Numbered from the stretch's first letter, positions 26,200 to 35,317 are shown. The stretch: DNA of 64,000 bases from Sporosarcina cascadiensis (GCF_009650995.1 NZ_WHVV01000008.1:62001-126000), one strand, 5' to 3'. The notes: generated by a model not told the origin, from the letters alone. Translations and numbers: made by a program.

Positions 26200-29100
26200 T
26201 TATGGCTGTACGTTTCTCAAGCCGCCTTGCTGTTGTACAATTTCACGAAGTCGGCTGTACATATCACGTGTAGATTGATTCCTTGTCCGCACAGCGAACA
26301 TTTCCGAACTCCCTACGATGATCAGCAGTTCCCGGGCCCGCGACAGTGCGACATTTAATCGCCGGTAGTCTTTTGCAAACCCGATATCTCCACCTGAATC
26401 ACCGTGATTCCGGACAAAACTCAAAACGATGATGTCCATTTCCATTCCTTGAAACTTATCGACCGAGCCCGTTCTGCAATGAAGATGTTGCGGCCGCAGC
26501 TCCTGCTGCAGCATGCGGTCAATTTGTTTTACTTGCTCGCCATAGAAACTGATGACTCCGACACTCTTCAAATCGTTCTTATCCATTCGGCCGGAACGTT
26601 TCGCTTCTTCTGTTGCCTTCTCGGCATCCAAAAGAATTTTTCGGACAAGTGTTAACTCCGATTCATTAAACCGGCTCGTACCGCCTTTTACTTTATCTTC
26701 ATAGAATGCAGGTTCATTCGGCGTATCAAACCACAATAAATGATCGCCACGCGTAATCAGATCGCTTTCCAACAAGTGATCACGAAGTTCATCCGAATCA
26801 GGCAATCCACACTGCAATTCATAATTTCCTTCTTTATAGAAAGGAGAGATCGTCTGCATAATATTTTCGTGCATCCGATATTGAATGCTGAGCATCGTTT
26901 TATTCTGCTTCGGCAGCGTGCGGAATAACCTTTCAAATAAAGATTCATTCAGCAACTTTTTCATTTCACGCTGCACATCCGGATCTTTTTGCTGATCCAC
27001 CAGCTCGTCCATTGTTTCCTGTCCGACGAGCGGCGGCAGCTGATGATGGTCTCCCACAAGGATTACTTTCTTGCCTTTTAACATTGGCAGCAGCAATTCG
27101 GGCGGTGTGGCTTTGGAAACTTCATCGATAATGACGACATCGAATTCGGGGTATTCCTCCATGAATTGTTTCGATGCTGATGCAACACATGTTGTGCCGA
27201 TCACGTTCGCATGTTCGACATAGAGTTTTCGTATTTCATCCAGATCATAGTCATTTGCTTGCTGCAGCAGCTGCTCCCATTGCGCCTGTAGTTCCTGCAG
27301 AACAGGGAGCTGCTGCCGTTCTGTATTTAAATCTTTCATCTGCTGTACTGCTGTTTCCAATTCAGCTGTAACTCGCTTCAGTTTCTGTTCGACTTCGGGG
27401 TTCAGCTGTTCATGGAGTTCATCAATACTGGTTTTCAGCTGCATATTTTCGTCTTGCCGTTTCTGAAGCTGTTGTTCCAGTTCACTGATTTGCTTTCGCT
27501 GCTCTTCCAGCGTCTGTTGTGTCCCGGCAGCATTTTGTTCATAAGTTACTTTCATTTCAGCTAGCAGAGTCAGTTGTTTCCTCTGCTCCCCGCACTCCGA
27601 GACAGCTGCTTCCATCGTGCTGATTTCTTTTAACAACTGTTGCTTTTCCCAATCAATATCCGGCCGCGGGTGTTCATTCAGCCACTCATCCAGAAGCCGC
27701 TGCTTTTCAGCAAGCTGTTGTTGAATACGTTCTGACTGTTGCTGAAAATACTGTTGATCCCGTTGAGTATTCTTTAGTTCTGAATCAAAAAACTTCAGAA
27801 CTTCCTGCTTAATTTCAGCAAAGCGCTGTTTGGCCAGTTGTTTTTGCTGCTGCTGAATTTCTGCGCCTTTCATGCGGACTAATTCTTCTTTGCTGTAAAA
27901 AAAAGACATGCCTTGGGCGATTGTTTGTAGAACTTCTGTTTTAGCTTGGGATTCCTCTTGAATTTGCAGTATATTTTTCACAGCCGGCTTAATCAGGAAT
28001 CTCCCAAGCCGATCAATCATTCCATGCATTTCCTGTATGGTCTTAAAATCATCTGTAGACTTTTTTTCAATCATATGGATTGGAAAACGATGTTTCTGCA
28101 AAAGCTGTTCCGTTTTTCCAATCGCTGTCTGAAACCGTTCATAAAGTTCTTTCCACTCCTGAAACTCATAAGTGAATTGTCCTGTTTCAATTGATTTAAT
28201 TAACCGTTGCAGTTCATTCATTTGTAAAACGAATTGTATCGGTACATCTATCGGCTGATCAGACAGCTCTTTTTGCAGCCTGTCCAATTTACTGATCGAA
28301 ATGATTTGTTCATTTGCCGCATGCAGTCTGTTTTCACGCTCTGGAATAGAAGCTGACTCATCCTGTAACTTGTTCAGCTGGCCTGAAAGTTGCTGCAGGT
28401 TCGACGTCAGCTCCGCATATACACATAGTTGTTTTAGCTTTTCCAGTTCGTTCTGCAGAATTGCCAGCCGCTCAGTCAAACTGCTTTCTGTCGGTATAGC
28501 TGACAGCTTCATTTGCAGCTGCCGGATTTCCTGCAGCTGCTGATCTAATTTTTTCTGAGTCTGTTCGGTACTATTCTGCTGATCTGATAATTTTTTTGAC
28601 AGCTGATTCAGCGTATACTGTTTTGCAGCAAGTTCTGAAGTCTGTGTTTCCAGCTGTTGTGTTAATAAGTTTTGTAATTCCAGCTGTTCCGCAAGCACCT
28701 TTTGTTCTTCGCTGTATTCGATACTTCTTTGTTCAAGCTGCTGAACAGTCTCTGATAGTTCAAACTCTTTCTTCTTATACATTTCACGCGTCGTCTGAAC
28801 GGTTTCCAATGTTTCATTGCGCCAATGTAACGCCACATTCTCCTCAATGAACCGCTTGCCCTCTTCTTCAATACTTTCGGAGCGCCCATAACGGAGAATT
28901 CTGGTCTTCGGATCCGTCAGCAATCGACCAAGCGCATTATCTACCGCTAGATTCGACTGAGAGGCAACGAGTGTCCGCAATCCCGCTTTAACGTTCTGAT
29001 AACAAATTTCCGAAATGACGGTCGTCTTGCCTGTTCCCGGCGGCCCTTGAATCACATATAGATCATGAGCCTTCATTGCGCCAGTAACCGCTTCTCTTTG

Positions 29101-30039
29101 GAATGCATTAAGATTATTATGAAACTCCAATATTGGCTGCTTATTATTGATCTGCACTACAGGACGCTCTTCAAATAAAATCTTCTCTAAATTGGCATTT
29201 GCAGCCAGTCCGTCCTGTAAATCTTTGAAGCCTCTCCGCAACCTTCTGATTTGGCTCAGTTCCGCAAAATTTGTCAGTACTAGTTTTTTATTATGTACCG
29301 GAAGCCATTGTTCTTTCCGTGATTGCTGCTGAAAACGCTGGTTCAGTTCAACGACAATGATTCTCTGTGACTTCTGAATATCGATCACTTTACCAATTTC
29401 CAGGGAAAGCTCCAGCACTTTTACACTGAAGCCTCTCAGCTGCCGCCAATTCTTCGACTGCAAATCTTTACAATGAAGATGCAGTTTCGTAAAGTCACTA
29501 TTAAAACTTGCCTGGCTGAATGTGCAGGAGAGATCCTCGACATCTGCATTTTTTTCAGCAATCTGTAAATAACCTTCCCAGCTTTCAATCCGCTTTTTGA
29601 CATATTCCGAACGCTCTTCTGCTACAGGCAGCTCGCGCATACTTGTATAAAAATGGATGGGCAGTGCCAGTCCGGATTTATTCAGACGGAATTTTATCAG
29701 TGTATGCAGTCTGCGGTTTGTCTGAACAGGTTCTTTTGCTCCCCGGACATGAAAACCCGTCGCGACAAAGCCGTCCGGTTTTAACACGCATTCCATGACG
29801 GCAACACGCTCTGAAACTGTCTTGGCAAATTTTTCATTTTTTTTCGGATCAAAATAAAGCGAATAAGACTGGTTGCCCTGCCGGTTAGCCGGTTTTTTCT
29901 CAATATATAATTCGAATGCCGTCTCGGATGACACGAGCGCCTGTTCATTTAAGAACCATTGCTCAATACCTTTGCGGGCATTTTTGGTAATCTCAAGACC
30001 GCATGATATGGTTTCGATTGTATTTGTTACCGTCATCAT
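26200..30039 (-). CDS. SF1 (UPF1/DNA2-like) helicase with a long coiled-coil insertion
   Basis: The 1279-residue protein has an N-terminal region of about 300 residues, Walker A QGPPGTGKTT at 331-340, a glutamine-rich coiled coil from about 400 to 960, then Walker B VVIIDEVSKATP, GDHHQLPPLVG, QYRMHE, a VDKFQGMEMD motif and LNVALSRARELLIIVG. These are motifs I to VI of the SF1B UPF1-like group. The size and the coiled coil inserted between motifs I and II are unusual. The ribosome binding site is weak (AGAAAG). Role unknown; DNA repair, RNA decay or defence are all possible. Confidence 0.85.
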   Translation of the reverse strand: MMTVTNTIETISCGLEITKNARKGIEQWFLNEQALVSSETAFELYIEKKPANRQGNQSYSLYFDPKKNEKFAKTVSERVAVMECVLKPDGFVATGFHVRGAKEPVQTNRRLHTLIKFRLNKSGLALPIHFYTSMRELPVAEERSEYVKKRIESWEGYLQIAEKNADVEDLSCTFSQASFNSDFTKLHLHCKDLQSKNWRQLRGFSVKVLELSLEIGKVIDIQKSQRIIVVELNQRFQQQSRKEQWLPVHNKKLVLTNFAELSQIRRLRRGFKDLQDGLAANANLEKILFEERPVVQINNKQPILEFHNNLNAFQREAVTGAMKAHDLYVIQGPPGTGKTTVISEICYQNVKAGLRTLVASQSNLAVDNALGRLLTDPKTRILRYGRSESIEEEGKRFIEENVALHWRNETLETVQTTREMYKKKEFELSETVQQLEQRSIEYSEEQKVLAEQLELQNLLTQQLETQTSELAAKQYTLNQLSKKLSDQQNSTEQTQKKLDQQLQEIRQLQMKLSAIPTESSLTERLAILQNELEKLKQLCVYAELTSNLQQLSGQLNKLQDESASIPERENRLHAANEQIISISKLDRLQKELSDQPIDVPIQFVLQMNELQRLIKSIETGQFTYEFQEWKELYERFQTAIGKTEQLLQKHRFPIHMIEKKSTDDFKTIQEMHGMIDRLGRFLIKPAVKNILQIQEESQAKTEVLQTIAQGMSFFYSKEELVRMKGAEIQQQQKQLAKQRFAEIKQEVLKFFDSELKNTQRDQQYFQQQSERIQQQLAEKQRLLDEWLNEHPRPDIDWEKQQLLKEISTMEAAVSECGEQRKQLTLLAEMKVTYEQNAAGTQQTLEEQRKQISELEQQLQKRQDENMQLKTSIDELHEQLNPEVEQKLKRVTAELETAVQQMKDLNTERQQLPVLQELQAQWEQLLQQANDYDLDEIRKLYVEHANVIGTTCVASASKQFMEEYPEFDVVIIDEVSKATPPELLLPMLKGKKVILVGDHHQLPPLVGQETMDELVDQQKDPDVQREMKKLLNESLFERLFRTLPKQNKTMLSIQYRMHENIMQTISPFYKEGNYELQCGLPDSDELRDHLLESDLITRGDHLLWFDTPNEPAFYEDKVKGGTSRFNESELTLVRKILLDAEKATEEAKRSGRMDKNDLKSVGVISFYGEQVKQIDRMLQQELRPQHLHCRTGSVDKFQGMEMDIIVLSFVRNHGDSGGDIGFAKDYRRLNVALSRARELLIIVGSSEMFAVRTRNQSTRDMYSRLREIVQQQGGLRNVQP

Positions 30040-30207
30040 ACTAATTGCTTTCTATATGGCTGTTTGACAGTAAGATGGATGTTCATGCTTTTCCCTGTCG
30101 ATTCATTGTTCAAAGCTCTCACCTCAGTCCTATATTATAGATGATATACTGACGAACCGCGAGTATGAAAAAAGCTTTTGAACTTTTTAAATGATTTTAA
30201 TATAGAT

Positions 30208-30233
30208 GTTTAGATTCTTTTGGACCGGGGTAT
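30208..30233 (+). promoter_or_regulatory. SigB-type promoter of the candidate non-coding RNA
   Basis: GTTTAG (30208-30213), a 14-base spacer and GGGTAT (30228-30233) fit the SigB consensus very well. Transcription would start near 30241. Confidence 0.75.
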
Positions 30234-30240
30234 AGTATGC

Positions 30241-30584
30241 ATAACAAGGCAAACCGGCAGTTGAAAAAGGTTAGGAAGAAGAACAGCCTTTGATTCTGCG
30301 GGAGATGCACAGCCTTGGCGGAAAATTTTCTTTACTGGCAAGAGGTACACTCAGGTGGGGAACTTGTTTTACAGTTCCACTGGAAAGACAGGTTTACCAG
30401 GCAGTATGTAAGAGGTTTTTTGTGCAAGTGCAGTTGAAAGAGCTGCTTTTCAGCAGTGTCCAAAACATACGGCAGGGGTACTATGTCAGTATGGTGTAGT
30501 ACGAAACAAAAGTTTTCCGCATATTAGTGAGAAAGGTCAATCGGAAGCCGGCAGTTTCGGCAGCTGATTGACCTTTTCTTTTCC
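30241..30584 (+). ncRNA. Candidate SigB-dependent structured RNA of about 340 nt
   Basis: The stretch lies between a SigB-type promoter and a strong terminator and has no open frame with a ribosome binding site. It can form several local hairpins: GTGGGGAACT/AGTTCCAC (30355-30380), GTATGT/ACATAC (30404-30470) enclosing CTGC/GCAG (30443-30456), and GTACTA/TAGTAC (30478-30502). I do not recognise it as tmRNA, RNase P, SRP or 6S RNA. A 69-codon TTG frame inside lacks a ribosome binding site. A trans-acting or protein-binding stress RNA is the likely reading. Confidence 0.6.
30532..30584 (+). terminator. Terminator of the candidate RNA
   Basis: AAAGGTCAATC and GATTGACCTTT form an 11-bp stem around an inner GCCG/CGGC helix, followed by a T-rich tract. 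Confidence 0.88.
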
Positions 30585-30603
30585 CTTGTAACATATTTGT
30601 ATT

Positions 30604-30628
30604 GTTTAAATCGTATGAATACGGGAAA
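30604..30628 (+). promoter_or_regulatory. SigB-type promoter of the small gene at 30667
   Basis: GTTTAA (30604-30609), a 13-base spacer and GGGAAA (30623-30628) fit the general stress consensus. Confidence 0.75.
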
Positions 30629-30666
30629 ACAGGAAGTAAGCAATCACTACAGAGGAGGAACTTTCA

Positions 30667-30864
30667 ATGAAAAAAAGAGCAGCATTAGCGGCAATCGGAT
30701 TAGGCGCGGCGTACCTGATGAGAAATAAGGATTCACGCGATAAACTTGCCGGTCAATTTGATGAATTCAATAACACACCGATGCGGGGCGATCGTTCTCG
30801 CACAAGCCATACGGATACTCAGCACGAACGTAAAAAAGGCTTGCTCGGCAATTTATTCAACTGA
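30667..30864 (+). CDS. Small stress-type protein, unknown function
   Basis: The 65-residue product begins with a short hydrophobic alanine/glycine helix (AALAAIGLGAAYLM) followed by a charged tail that ends in KKGLLGNLFN. It resembles short YtxH-like stress proteins in outline only. GAGGAGG precedes the ATG and a SigB-type promoter lies about 40 bases upstream, so induction by general stress is expected. The following small gene is 28 bases downstream and probably shares the transcript. Confidence 0.72.
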   Translation: MKKRAALAAIGLGAAYLMRNKDSRDKLAGQFDEFNNTPMRGDRSRTSHTDTQHERKKGLLGNLFN

Positions 30865-30892
30865 TCGATTTTACGATGAGGAGATGATGTTC

Positions 30893-31135
30893 ATGAGAAA
30901 TGACAAAGGTGAAAAAGTGTTTACTGATAAAGACCGGCCTGATGCAGAAGAACCTTATATGGATAATCCAGAAAACTTAAAGACTGATAAAGAAAGCATC
31001 TACGACATGCATGAAGATATGCAGACTGTTGACGCTATTCCGCTTGAAGATGTGCGGATGGAAGAAGAAGAGGAACGCCACCACAGGCGGACCAAAGACC
31101 GTTCATCAAGTGAAGAAAAATATGAAAATGAATAA
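30893..31135 (+). CDS. Small acidic hydrophilic protein, unknown function
   Basis: The 80-residue product is rich in aspartate, glutamate and lysine (landmarks RNDKGEKVFTDKDRPDAEE and RMEEEEERHHRR) with no hydrophobic segment, so it is probably soluble and partly disordered. The third of three clustered ATGs has the best spacing from GATGAGGAG. It seems to be the second gene of the SigB-type unit and ends at a terminator. The family is not recognised. Confidence 0.68.
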   Translation: MRNDKGEKVFTDKDRPDAEEPYMDNPENLKTDKESIYDMHEDMQTVDAIPLEDVRMEEEEERHHRRTKDRSSSEEKYENE

Positions 31136-31141
31136 AGATGA

Positions 31142-31176
31142 AATAGACAGCCGCAACCATGGGCTGTCTATTTTTA
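31142..31176 (+). terminator. Terminator of the two small stress genes
   Basis: AAATAGACAGCC and GGCTGTCTATTT arms around a 9-base loop end in a T run. Confidence 0.88.
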
Positions 31177-31245
31177 ATGTATTTGAAGTCTTTCTGTATT
31201 TTAAACAGCTTTTTCTGCTAAATGTAATTTCATTTTGGTAGTCTG

Positions 31246-31378
31246 CCGCACGTAGTAAGAAGAAGACCGCTCCAAAAAGCCATTTTGGCGAACCAAAACA
31301 TTCCATGACCGCACATTACACAGACCGGACCGAGCGAAACTCGTCTTTCCTCGAGCCAAACGAGCCGTTCACCGCACT
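31246..31378. repeat. Array of seven heptamers at exactly 21-bp spacing
   Basis: On the plus strand the heptamers CCGCACG (31246), CCGCTCC (31267), GCGAACC (31288), CCGCACA (31309), CCGAGCG (31330), TCGAGCC (31351) and CCGCACT (31372) begin at exact 21-base steps and all fit N-Y-G-M-N-C-N. The 14-base spacers are not alike, apart from a tendency to AAA just after the heptamer. The array lies between two terminators of converging genes, with no supported open frame. Confidence 0.7.
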
Positions 31379-31436
31379 ATTCCGGACTGCAAGAGCGTAA
31401 GTCCCTATCCTGCTTACCCTAATCCATGACACACAA

Positions 31437-31462
31437 AAAAAGCGCCTCGCGAGGCGCTTTTT
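31437..31462 (-). terminator. Terminator of yunC
   Basis: AAAAGCGCCTCG and CGAGGCGCTTTT form a near-perfect hairpin just past the yunC stop. Confidence 0.88.
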
Positions 31463-31463
31463 A

Positions 31464-31769
31464 CTATGTCATCTTCAGCAGGGCATCTGTACCTTTCATT
31501 CCGGCAGTGATGCCGAGCTGTTCAGCTTCCAGCGTAACCGATTCCAGCGGTGCCGCCAGCAGCTGTTCAATCGTTTTGACTCCGACTGCCCGGCCGGCGA
31601 TAATTTTCCTGTCCGCCAGCACACTGTTCAGCAAGCCCACGTCAAGCGCTCCGCACATAATATAACCGGTGTCATTCGATACGGTCAGCAGCGTTGTTTT
31701 AGGTAATTTTACCGTTACAGCCTGAAATGTATGTCCGTCAATTGTAATTGTTTGATTGTCAATCAACAT
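31464..31769 (-). CDS. yunC: YunC-like DUF1805 protein
   Basis: The 101-residue protein aligns in memory with B. subtilis YunC over its full length: FQAVTVKLPKTTLL, NDTGYIMCGALDVGLLN, AGRAVGVKTIEQLL, APLESVT and GMKGTDALLKM. The family (DUF1805) has an unknown molecular role. I chose the ATG at 31769 behind AAAGGGGCGGG; the frame is open for 27 more codons upstream, but those residues are not part of the family. Confidence 0.88.
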   Translation of the reverse strand: MLIDNQTITIDGHTFQAVTVKLPKTTLLTVSNDTGYIMCGALDVGLLNSVLADRKIIAGRAVGVKTIEQLLAAPLESVTLEAEQLGITAGMKGTDALLKMT

Positions 31770-32130
31770 ACCCGCCCCTTTCGCTTTCAGTATATGAAAG
31801 CACGGGCCGTTTGTTGCATACAAATTGCTGAACAGCGAAAAGCCTCTCATACGCCTGTAACAGCGTGAGAAGCTATTTCATTTATCGTAAAGCGGACTAA
31901 ATCGATTTCATCTTCAAATCCCGGTAAATAAGCAGTGTAGAATTCCTTGTCCTAGACTCACGCTCCAAAATACTGACTTGTATAGCTCTTCGACATATTC
32001 ACGTTCCCTGAATAATGAGAGTGGCGCACCCATTCTGTTTAAAATTGCATTTTATTAATGAATAGTACTTAAATACAAGTTCTCTAAAAGAGAGCATTTT
32101 ATTATTATCTGAAATCAGAACTTAAGTCTT
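31770..32130. other. Gene-free stretch between yunC and glnA
   Basis: The first part would hold the yunC promoter on the minus strand. The rest is AT-rich and includes a short CTCT/AGAG hairpin near 32080. I see no gene here. Confidence 0.4.
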
Positions 32131-32159
32131 AGTTTTCTTTCAAAAAATAGAAGAAAACT
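32131..32159. promoter_or_regulatory. Dyad-symmetric element upstream of glnA
   Basis: AGTTTTCTT (32131-32139) and AAGAAAACT (32151-32159) are perfect inverted 9-mers separated by 11 bases, ending two bases before the probable -35 element. It does not match the GlnR/TnrA consensus TGTNANATTTTNTNACA. An operator role is inferred from position. Confidence 0.5.
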
Positions 32160-32160
32160 C

Positions 32161-32190
32161 TTGTGTTTTTATTGGCGTTTGCCGTATTAT
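32161..32190 (+). promoter_or_regulatory. Probable SigA promoter of glnA
   Basis: TTGTGT (32161-32166), 18 bases and TATTAT (32185-32190) are a fair housekeeping promoter about 50 bases before the glnA start. Confidence 0.55.
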
Positions 32191-32242
32191 AGAAAAATGT
32201 TGCGAAGATGATTCGTTTCAAACAATTCATAAGGAGAGTGGC

Positions 32243-33580
32243 ATGATGGGAAGCATTACAAAAGAAGACATTTATAAATTAGTGGAAGAGCAGAATGTGA
32301 ATTTCATTCGTCTTCAGTTTACCGATATTTTTGGTATGATTAAAAACGTAGAGATCCCGATCAGCCAGCTCGAAAAAGCCCTGGACAACAAGATGATGTT
32401 TGACGGATCGTCTATCGAAGGATTTGTACGGATTGAAGAATCGGATATGTATTTGGTTCCTGATTTACACACATGGATGGTATTTCCCTGGCCTTCTGGC
32501 AAAGGCCGCGTTGCACGTTTAATCTGCGATGTCTACTTAGCGAATGGCGAGCCGTTCACCGGAGATCCGCGCGGTAATTTGAAACGTGTTATTCAGGAAA
32601 TGAAAGACCTCGGGTTCACAGATTTCAACTTAGGACCTGAGCCAGAATTCTTCCTTTTCAAATTGGATGAAAATAAGCAGCCGACGATGGAACTGAACGA
32701 CCATGGTGACTATTTTGATTTAGCACCGATGGATTTAGGTGAAAACTGCCGCCGGGACATTGTACTGGAACTCGAAGAACTCGGTTTCGAAGTGGAAGCA
32801 TCACATCATGAAGCTGCACCCGGACAGCATGAAATTGATTTTAAATACGCTGATGTGCTGACGGCTTGCGATAATATCCAGACGTTTAAACTGGTGGTCA
32901 AAACAATGGCCCGCAAACACGGGCTTCATGCCACTTTTATGCCGAAACCGCTATACGGCGTCAGCGGTTCGGGAATGCATTGTAATGTGTCGTTATTCAA
33001 AGACGGAAAGAATGTATTTTTTGATAAAGCAGGCGAACGTCAATTAAGTGTAACAGCCTATCAATTCATGGCAGGCGTCCTGGATCATGTGCGGGGATTC
33101 ACTGCAATCACGAATCCGACGGTCAACTCGTATAAGCGCTTAGTTCCTGGATACGAGGCACCTTGCTATGTCGCCTGGTCTGCACAGAACCGCAGCCCGT
33201 TGATCCGCATTCCTGCATCACGCGGTATGAGCACTCGTGTCGAAGTTCGTTCTGTAGACTCGAGCGCCAACCCGTATTTGGCGATGGCGACTATTTTAAA
33301 GGCGGGACTTGACGGAATTAAGCGAGAGCTGCAGCCGCCTGCACCTGTGGACCGCAATATCTATGAAATGAAACCTGCAGAACTTGCGGAAAACCATATC
33401 GATATGCTGCCAACTGACTTAGATCACGCGCTAATTGCTTTATCAGAAGATCCGATCATACAGGAGGCACTCGGCAAACATATCTATGCAAACTTCACGG
33501 ATGCAAAACATAAAGAGTGGGAAAGCTACCGAATTACTGTACATCCATGGGAAATAGAAAGATATATGAAAATGTATTAA
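32243..33580 (+). CDS. glnA: Glutamine synthetase type I
   Basis: The 445-residue protein matches Bacillus GlnA throughout: [52 protein letters not shown], the [21 protein letters not shown]-site motif and [19 protein letters not shown]. It makes glutamine from glutamate, ammonia and ATP. Two adjacent ATGs follow AAGGAGAG, so the true start may be one codon later. In most Bacillales glnA follows glnR in an operon; no glnR is present here, so it may be a second copy or separately regulated. Confidence 0.96.
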   Translation: MMGSITKEDIYKLVEEQNVNFIRLQFTDIFGMIKNVEIPISQLEKALDNKMMFDGSSIEGFVRIEESDMYLVPDLHTWMVFPWPSGKGRVARLICDVYLANGEPFTGDPRGNLKRVIQEMKDLGFTDFNLGPEPEFFLFKLDENKQPTMELNDHGDYFDLAPMDLGENCRRDIVLELEELGFEVEASHHEAAPGQHEIDFKYADVLTACDNIQTFKLVVKTMARKHGLHATFMPKPLYGVSGSGMHCNVSLFKDGKNVFFDKAGERQLSVTAYQFMAGVLDHVRGFTAITNPTVNSYKRLVPGYEAPCYVAWSAQNRSPLIRIPASRGMSTRVEVRSVDSSANPYLAMATILKAGLDGIKRELQPPAPVDRNIYEMKPAELAENHIDMLPTDLDHALIALSEDPIIQEALGKHIYANFTDAKHKEWESYRITVHPWEIERYMKMY

Positions 33581-33582
33581 GC

Positions 33583-33613
33583 AAAGCGACTGCTGCGGCG
33601 GTCGCTTTTTTCT
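33583..33613 (+). terminator. Terminator of glnA
   Basis: AAGCGAC and GTCGCTT arms around a GC-rich loop are followed by six Ts. Confidence 0.85.
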
Positions 33614-33682
33614 ATGCAAAATCGCTTCTATTGTTCATTCGGCGGCTGCAGTTTACTATAGTAGATACAAGGAGGAATCGGC

Positions 33683-35269
33683 ATGAAGACGATTTGGCAT
33701 AATGCAGTATTTTATACGATGCAAAATGAGGGACATACAATAGAAGCACTTCTGACAGAAAACAGTAAAATACTTACAACCGGTTCCTATGAAGAATTAC
33801 GAATACATGCAGCTCAAGAGATCGACTTGCAAGGAGCAGTTGTCTTCCCCGGTTTCATTGATAATCATATGCATATTATCGGCCAGGGTGAAAAGCTGCT
33901 GAGGCTGGACCTTTCGCAGGCTGCTTCCTCAGAGGAATTAATGCAAATGCTGCGCGGTGCTTACAGGAATCTGCGCGAAGATGAGTGGTTCATTGGAGAA
34001 GGTTGGGATGAACAAAATTTTCCGGATAAGAAGATCCCCACGCGATGTGAGCTTGATTCCATTACGGATTCCCCGATGCTGCTGAAGCGCACGTGCTGGC
34101 ATGCGGCAGTCGTTAATTCGAAGGCCCTGGAACTTGCGGGCATCACAAAAGACACCCCGGATCCCGAAGACGGGGTGATTGAACGTGATGAGAGCGGTGA
34201 GCCGACAGGGCTGTTGAAGGAAAGTGCAATGCACCGGGTTCTTCAGTTATTGCCTGAGCCGTCTGAATCCTATGTGACAAAAGCGCTTCGTACTTCGGTT
34301 GATCATCTGCTTTCCGTCGGATTAACGGGTGTCGTCACAGATGACTTAGGCTATTATGGCAGCTACCAGACTCCTTTGCAGGCATTTAAGAATGTACTGG
34401 GCGGAGAATGCAAATTCCGCGTACATCTTCTGCGGCACTTCAGCGTTTTTCAGCAGCTGATGGATGACCGTGCCACCTATAATGAACCATGGGCGGAACC
34501 CGGTGAGATGAAGTTTTTCATTGATGGAGCTTTCGGAGGCAGCACTGCTTTACTAAGCTCGCCTTATGCGGATGAGCCTGATAACATTGGCACCACTGTC
34601 GTGACAGATGAGGAACTGGAAGAGCTTGTGAAACTGGCACGAACTTACGGCGAGGCGGTCGCTATACATATGATCGGTGACCAGGCGGTTGAAAAAGCAC
34701 TGGATGTGATTGAAAAACATCCTGCACCTGCAGGCAAGCGTGACCGGTTCATCCATGTCTGCCTATTGCGTGACGACTTGGTAAATCGAATGGCGAAACT
34801 CCCGATCGTCCTAGATATCCAGCCGGCTTTTGTTCCTTCAGATTTTCCATGGATAGAAGATCGTCTTGGAACACACCGAATGAACTGCGCCTATGCCTGG
34901 AAGCGTCTGATTGACCGGGCTTTCATTGTCGGGGGAGGTTCTGACGCGCCGATTGAGGACCCCAGTCCCCTGCTCGGGATGCACGCCGCCATCGAAAGAC
35001 GTCAGCCCGGCGATCAGCATGATGGCTATTTGCCGAATGAAAAACTCAGCCGCTATGAAGCTGTACAGTTATTTACTTCAGGAGCTGCCGCCACAATTGG
35101 AAAAACCGATTCGCGCGGGCGCATAGCAGAAGGTTTCGACGCCGATTTCACCATACTTTCTGAAGATTTATTTACAGTACCCGTGGACAGAATACCAGAT
35201 ATCCCCATTTACATGACGGTCGTTGCCGGTGAAATTATGTACAGAGCAAGTGAAAAATCCGGCAGCTAG
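33683..35269 (+). CDS. YtcJ-like metal-dependent amidohydrolase
   Basis: The 528-residue protein has the amidohydrolase plan: N-terminal beta domain, GFIDNHMHIIGQG (metal ligands) near residue 57, central EWFIGEGWDEQNFP typical of YtcJ/Nfda2-like enzymes, the AIHMIGDQAVEKAL histidine helix, and GGGSDAPIEDPSPLLGMHAAIERR near residue 417. It is a cytosolic hydrolase with unknown substrate, possibly amides or formamides. AAGGAGG precedes the ATG. The tspO-like gene follows by 48 bases. Confidence 0.88.
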   Translation: MKTIWHNAVFYTMQNEGHTIEALLTENSKILTTGSYEELRIHAAQEIDLQGAVVFPGFIDNHMHIIGQGEKLLRLDLSQAASSEELMQMLRGAYRNLREDEWFIGEGWDEQNFPDKKIPTRCELDSITDSPMLLKRTCWHAAVVNSKALELAGITKDTPDPEDGVIERDESGEPTGLLKESAMHRVLQLLPEPSESYVTKALRTSVDHLLSVGLTGVVTDDLGYYGSYQTPLQAFKNVLGGECKFRVHLLRHFSVFQQLMDDRATYNEPWAEPGEMKFFIDGAFGGSTALLSSPYADEPDNIGTTVVTDEELEELVKLARTYGEAVAIHMIGDQAVEKALDVIEKHPAPAGKRDRFIHVCLLRDDLVNRMAKLPIVLDIQPAFVPSDFPWIEDRLGTHRMNCAYAWKRLIDRAFIVGGGSDAPIEDPSPLLGMHAAIERRQPGDQHDGYLPNEKLSRYEAVQLFTSGAAATIGKTDSRGRIAEGFDADFTILSEDLFTVPVDRIPDIPIYMTVVAGEIMYRASEKSGS

Positions 35270-35317
35270 TTTAGTCCCGTGCTGTTAGGGAAAACTTCCT
35301 TAAAAGGAGGTTTTATT

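Noticed and set aside
30290-30499. 69-codon TTG frame inside the candidate RNA
   Set aside because: No ribosome binding site precedes it and its product has no recognisable feature; the hairpins fit an RNA better.
31246-31378. CRISPR array
   Set aside because: The repeated part is only seven degenerate bases and the period is 21 bp; no leader or cas genes are present.
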